A DNA stretch of 13,862 nucleotides from UBA7359 sp964392105. GTDB lineage: Bacteria; Pseudomonadota; Gammaproteobacteria; Eutrophobiales; Eutrophobiaceae. How positions within the stretch are numbered: position 1 is the first letter of the stretch; each line of letters begins with the position of its first letter. The translations under genes and the position numbers were made by a program. The notes under the pieces were generated by a model that saw only the letters and a program-made list of their open reading frames with translations, was not told where the DNA came from and made no database searches. The stretch spans positions 1-13,862 of the forward strand of contig CAYMPA010000077.1 in NCBI GenBank assembly GCA_964392105.1, given 5' to 3'. Shown piece after piece: positions 13,781-13,862 of this stretch.

Positions 13781-13862
13781 TCAACTGATCGATGCAACAC
13801 TTTATTTTTTAGATCACTGCTGTCCCATAAACTTGAATCAAAAAAGGCTTAAACCTCAGTAA
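13781..13862. other. Non-integrase sequence at the window edge, possibly the end of an insertion element
   Basis: Integrase homology stops abruptly near 13775-13780. The remaining bases to the window end are AT-rich, contain stop codons in the integrase frame, and show no recognised gene. The sharp switch suggests an insertion or deletion junction, possibly the terminus of an insertion sequence, but an inverted repeat or target duplication cannot be checked because the other side is outside the window. Confidence 0.3.

Noticed and set aside
13607..13852. An 81-residue + strand frame at the right edge
   Set aside because: It is antisense to the decayed integrase, whose catalytic motifs are unmistakable on the minus strand.
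1..13862. CRISPR array, rRNA operon or complete tRNA
   Set aside because: No regularly spaced direct repeats, rRNA signatures or full cloverleaf were seen. The only tRNA-like sequence is the 3' half at 13342-13386.

Overview
The window looks like a chromosomal segment of an AT-rich gammaproteobacterium. The basis is a full-length HrpA helicase, an AmpG-like permease, a SelW-like protein, a CYTH phosphatase, a CPA2 antiporter, and a tRNA-Phe 3' half of the type seen in gammaproteobacteria. The genus cannot be named from the sequence alone.

Positions 1-2281 are the distal end of an integron gene-cassette array, with all genes on the + strand. Three cassettes can be delimited from their recombination sites: about 144-1348 (an unknown membrane-anchored protein), 1349-1684 (a small protein of unknown function) and 1685-2275 (a BrnT/BrnA toxin-antitoxin pair with its own promoter). 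At each cassette the first seven bases of the entry core site are the exact reverse complement of the inverse core (R'') at the cassette's far end: GTTATGC/GCATAAC, GTTATGT/ACATAAC and GTTAGCG/CGCTAAC. This fixes the boundaries. The site between cassettes 2 and 3 has collapsed to 20 bp. No integron integrase lies in the window. The first cassette is visibly more GC-rich than the genes further right.

Positions 2294-8659 are all on the minus strand. hrpA comes first in transcription order. After a short GC-rich, hairpin-rich intergenic patch comes a compact overlapping set: a Kef-type cation:proton antiporter, a single-pass membrane protein of unknown function, and a protein joining a carboxymuconolactone-decarboxylase-like domain to a Rieske 2Fe-2S domain. 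The last of these ends 13 bases from the final attC.

Positions 8885-13309 hold single genes with changing orientation. They are a large PP2C phosphatase - membrane helix - formylglycine-generating-enzyme-like fusion (+), a SelW-like protein (-), a secreted Tyr/Asn-rich small protein (+), an AmpG-like MFS permease (-) and a CYTH-domain protein (+).

The right edge, 13342-13862, is the scar of a second kind of mobile element. A 45-base 3' half of tRNA-Phe, starting exactly at the anticodon loop, is followed one base later by the stop codon of a decayed tyrosine integrase on the minus strand. The integrase has an in-frame TGA and has lost its N-terminal part. The segment is therefore bounded by site-specific recombination on both sides: integron cassettes on the left and a tRNA-targeted element on the right.
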